Shown here in pieces: positions 7,019-10,827 of a stretch of 10,827 nt of DNA. The position numbers were made by a program, and so were the translations under genes. Numbering within the stretch: position 1 is the first letter of the stretch; each line of letters starts with the position of its first letter. Origin of the DNA: Balneolaceae bacterium. Lineage in GTDB: Bacteria > Bacteroidota > Rhodothermia > Balneolales > Balneolaceae. The notes beneath the pieces were generated by a model. It did no database searches, was not told the DNA's origin, and saw only the letters and a list, made by a program, of their open reading frames with translations. The stretch lies in the NCBI GenBank assembly GCA_007127395.1, contig SKZL01000188.1:1-10827 (forward strand), written 5' to 3'.

Positions 7019-7025
7019 AGGTTTT

Positions 7026-7030
7026 CCTCT
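7026..7030 (-). promoter_or_regulatory. Shine-Dalgarno site of the lipoprotein gene
   Basis: AGAGG on the minus strand, 7 nt before the ATG at 7018. It supports the chosen start, which yields a canonical lipoprotein signal. Confidence 0.6.
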
Positions 7031-7046
7031 TTTGATAAACCCGTTA

Positions 7047-7061
7047 ATCTTGAAACAAGAT
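7047..7061. promoter_or_regulatory. 15-bp palindrome in the lipoprotein leader
   Basis: ATCTTG-AAA-CAAGAT is a perfect 6-bp inverted repeat with a 3-nt spacer, 29 bp upstream of the lipoprotein start codon. It could be an operator or a small leader hairpin. No regulator is suggested by the sequence. Confidence 0.35.
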
Positions 7062-7145
7062 CCTTATAACCTATATAATACCAAAATGTTACATAAAGGA
7101 TGAATTTATTACCGACCAAAAACCGATCTTATAAACAAAACCAAC

Positions 7146-7180
7146 AAAAAAAAAGACAGCCCGTTTCCGGACTGCCTTTT
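7146..7180 (-). terminator. Rho-independent terminator of katG
   Basis: On the minus strand AGGCAG (7172-7177) pairs with CTGTCT (7154-7159) with one G-U pair, extended by a short GC part around a small loop, and is followed by a run of T residues (complement of the A run at 7146-7154). It lies about 35 nt beyond the katG stop. Confidence 0.8.
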
Positions 7181-7214
7181 CATTTCTCACCTAACCAACC
7201 AATGTTTGTCAAAT

Positions 7215-9431
<2,217 letters not shown>

Positions 9432-9444
9432 TTATAGTTAGACT

Positions 9445-9475
9445 GGTTGACTTGCCGCCATCTCTCCCGGCAACC
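9445..9475 (-). promoter_or_regulatory. Hairpin in the katG leader
   Basis: TTGCCG (9452-9457) and CGGCAA (9468-9473) form a 6-bp stem with a 10-nt loop. GGTTG (9445-9449) can instead pair with CAACC (9471-9475), so the two foldings compete. It lies about 40-70 nt before the start codon. The regulatory meaning is unknown. Confidence 0.35.
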
Positions 9476-9491
9476 ATTTATATACATATCT

Positions 9492-9513
9492 CTGTAAGTT
9501 ATATAAATTACAG
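9492..9513. promoter_or_regulatory. 22-bp palindrome upstream of katG, candidate operator
   Basis: CTGTAA-g-TTATATAA-a-TTACAG is symmetric at every position except one pair (g/a). It lies 84-106 bp upstream of the katG ATG. Its size and AT-rich symmetric layout resemble sites of Fur/PerR-type repressors that control katG in many bacteria. It is not a textbook PerR or OxyR box, so the regulator is not assigned. Confidence 0.5.
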
Positions 9514-9564
9514 GGTCGATATGATAGATATGTTTTATGAGGGGGATAAGCGTTGGACTTGAAC

Positions 9565-9664
9565 TCAGAACTCTGAATGTCGAATAGTGAACGGTGAAGT
9601 GAGTGCCTCTATCCCGGATTCCAAAACCACTTCAAAGATCATTATTCGTCATTCATCATTCTGA
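9565..9664. repeat. Inverted repeat built on a 7-nt period
   Basis: Left arm 9565-9602 and right arm 9627-9664 match as reverse complements at about 29 of 38 positions, with a 24-nt loop. Within each arm GAA recurs about every 7 nt: on the plus strand GAACTCA, GAACTCT, GAATGTC, GAATAGT, GAACGGT, GAAGTGA (9561-9602), and on the minus strand GAATGAT, GAATGAC, GAATAAT. The inner ends TGAAGTG/CACTTCA are perfect. The element ends 2 bp from the symporter stop codon, so it would form a long hairpin in that transcript's 3' end. It has no T run. Confidence 0.6.
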
Positions 9665-9666
9665 AA

Positions 9667-10827
9667 TCATATAACGTCGCTTAACTCCACCTTCTCCTCT
9701 TCATAAAATTTCCCCCATTTCTCTTTTGGATCGGGTTTTGTGAGGAGTGAGACGACAATCAGTACCAATACCGACAGACCGGCTGCAGGCAGCACGATGT
9801 AATCAAACGGTATCCACGGTTCATCCCCAATGGAGTTGATGATGGTGATCACCACCGTTACTCCCATTCCTGTTGCGATGGATGCAACTCCCCCTGCTGT
9901 TGTCACCCGTTTCCATAGGAATGCGGCGAGCAGTGCGGGGGTCAGTCCGGCACCTACCATCGTGTAGGCGGTAAAGGCCATATCCAGAATGGTCCGGAAC
10001 TGGGTCAGCAGCAGCCAGGCAACAATCCCAAGAAGGAGCACCATCATCCGCTGAAACAGGATGATCCGTTTTTCAGAAGCTTCCGGGTGGACAAATCGCT
10101 GGTAGATATCACGCGTCAGGTTGGTGGATGGTGTAAGCAGAAAGCTGTTTCCGGTGGATGTGATGATGGCGACAGCCGCGCAGATCAGCAGGAGTCCGCC
10201 GGCCAGCGGTATCCCCACTTCGGTGGCAAACCGTGCGGTGTGCAGGATGATCCGTTCACTGTCTTCGACAGCCAGGTGCATCACGCTTGACGGATCAAGA
10301 GTATTGAAATGGCTGAACGCGATGATCGCCAGCGACGCGATTGCCGTTTCAATGATGATCGTTCCGACCACCCAAAAAACCACCGCATTTTTTGCAGATT
10401 TTTCACTCTTGGCAGAATAAAATTTCTGATACATATTGGATTCGCCAAGAAGCAGTAAAAATGTCGGAAAAAAGACACCCATTACCCAGATCCAGCTGTG
10501 GCCGCCAAGTACGGTGAAAAGCTGCGGATCGAGCTCCGTACTCAGATACTCCATCCCGCCCAGGTTCATGAACACAAGCGGCACCGCAATGATCACGGCA
10601 ACGGTTATGACCGCCCCATTGATGATATCCACCGAAACGATTGAGAGCATCCCCGCAAAAGCGGTAAATGCAACGATGAACCCGGCTGTGAGCAGTACCC
10701 CCTGCCACTCCGGTATCCCGGCTACCAGGTTCAACACAAAACCGCCTCCCCGAAACTGATATCCGACAATCGTTGTGTAGGCGATCACAATCACGATGGT
10801 GCCCAGAATACGGGCATATTTGTTGTA
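9667..10827 (-). CDS. Sodium:solute symporter (SSS family), N-terminus beyond right edge
   Basis: The frame stays open to the last base (reading YNKYARILGTIVIVIAYTTI at the edge), so the start is outside the window and at least 386 residues are present. The GTG at 10794 is internal, not a start. Family features: AYTTIVGYQFRGGG near the edge, then successive membrane helices, and the core segment ITSTGNSFLLTPSTNLTRDIY whose Ser/Thr residues correspond to the sodium-binding helix of the family. This is followed by QRMMVLLLGIVAWLL, MVGAGLTPALLAAFLW and a final helix before a charged tail. It is an inner-membrane sodium-coupled importer with the LeuT fold; the substrate (sugar, amino acid, carboxylate) cannot be told. 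It lies upstream of katG in the same direction, 259 bp away, with an inverted repeat straight after its stop. Confidence 0.9.
   Translation of the reverse strand, partial: YNKYARILGTIVIVIAYTTIVGYQFRGGGFVLNLVAGIPEWQGVLLTAGFIVAFTAFAGMLSIVSVDIINGAVITVAVIIAVPLVFMNLGGMEYLSTELDPQLFTVLGGHSWIWVMGVFFPTFLLLLGESNMYQKFYSAKSEKSAKNAVVFWVVGTIIIETAIASLAIIAFSHFNTLDPSSVMHLAVEDSERIILHTARFATEVGIPLAGGLLLICAAVAIITSTGNSFLLTPSTNLTRDIYQRFVHPEASEKRIILFQRMMVLLLGIVAWLLLTQFRTILDMAFTAYTMVGAGLTPALLAAFLWKRVTTAGGVASIATGMGVTVVITIINSIGDEPWIPFDYIVLPAAGLSVLVLIVVSLLTKPDPKEKWGKFYEEEKVELSDVI

Overview
This is a gene-sparse window of about 10.8 kb. Almost everything lies on the minus strand; the only plus-strand gene is a broken fragment at the left edge. 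The gene content suggests a free-living Gram-negative bacterium of the Bacteroidota/Balneolota (Rhodothermota) type. The evidence is a beta-barrel outer-membrane porin ending in phenylalanine, lipoproteins, a Tat-lipoprotein sugar isomerase, few Shine-Dalgarno sites, and a promoter-like element of the form TAnnTTTG. This placement is an inference from style, not a database match.

Left edge (1-880): a plus-strand VOC/PhnB-like gene enters from outside the window and breaks off inside its final conserved region. It joins the 5' stub of a minus-strand mobile mystery protein B (Fic-type) gene head-on. The intact partner, the HTH regulator mobile mystery protein A, follows, with a 16-bp palindrome at its start. 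This looks like the scar of a deletion or integration that left A without B.

Centre (1044-5198): a porin with a hairpin terminator and a long structured leader, a DUF389 (TIGR00341) integral membrane protein, a Tat-signal lipoprotein of the sugar phosphate isomerase/epimerase fold, and a tRNA-Arg(CCT).

Right half (5261-10827): a surface lipoprotein with two InlB B-type repeats followed by seven copies of a roughly 60-residue repeat, probably a seven-bladed propeller; a full-length catalase-peroxidase KatG with all catalytic residues and a terminator; and the C-terminal part of a sodium:solute symporter that runs off the right edge. A 22-bp palindrome lies upstream of katG. Downstream of the symporter is a 100-nt inverted repeat built on a 7-nt period.

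The intact genes are separated by gaps of roughly 190 to 400 bp (one holding the tRNA) and appear to be separate transcription units; no operon with a shared pathway is visible. The parts most worth a second look are the mobile mystery A/B scar, the seven-repeat lipoprotein, the heptamer-phased inverted repeat, and the strong hairpin in the porin leader.
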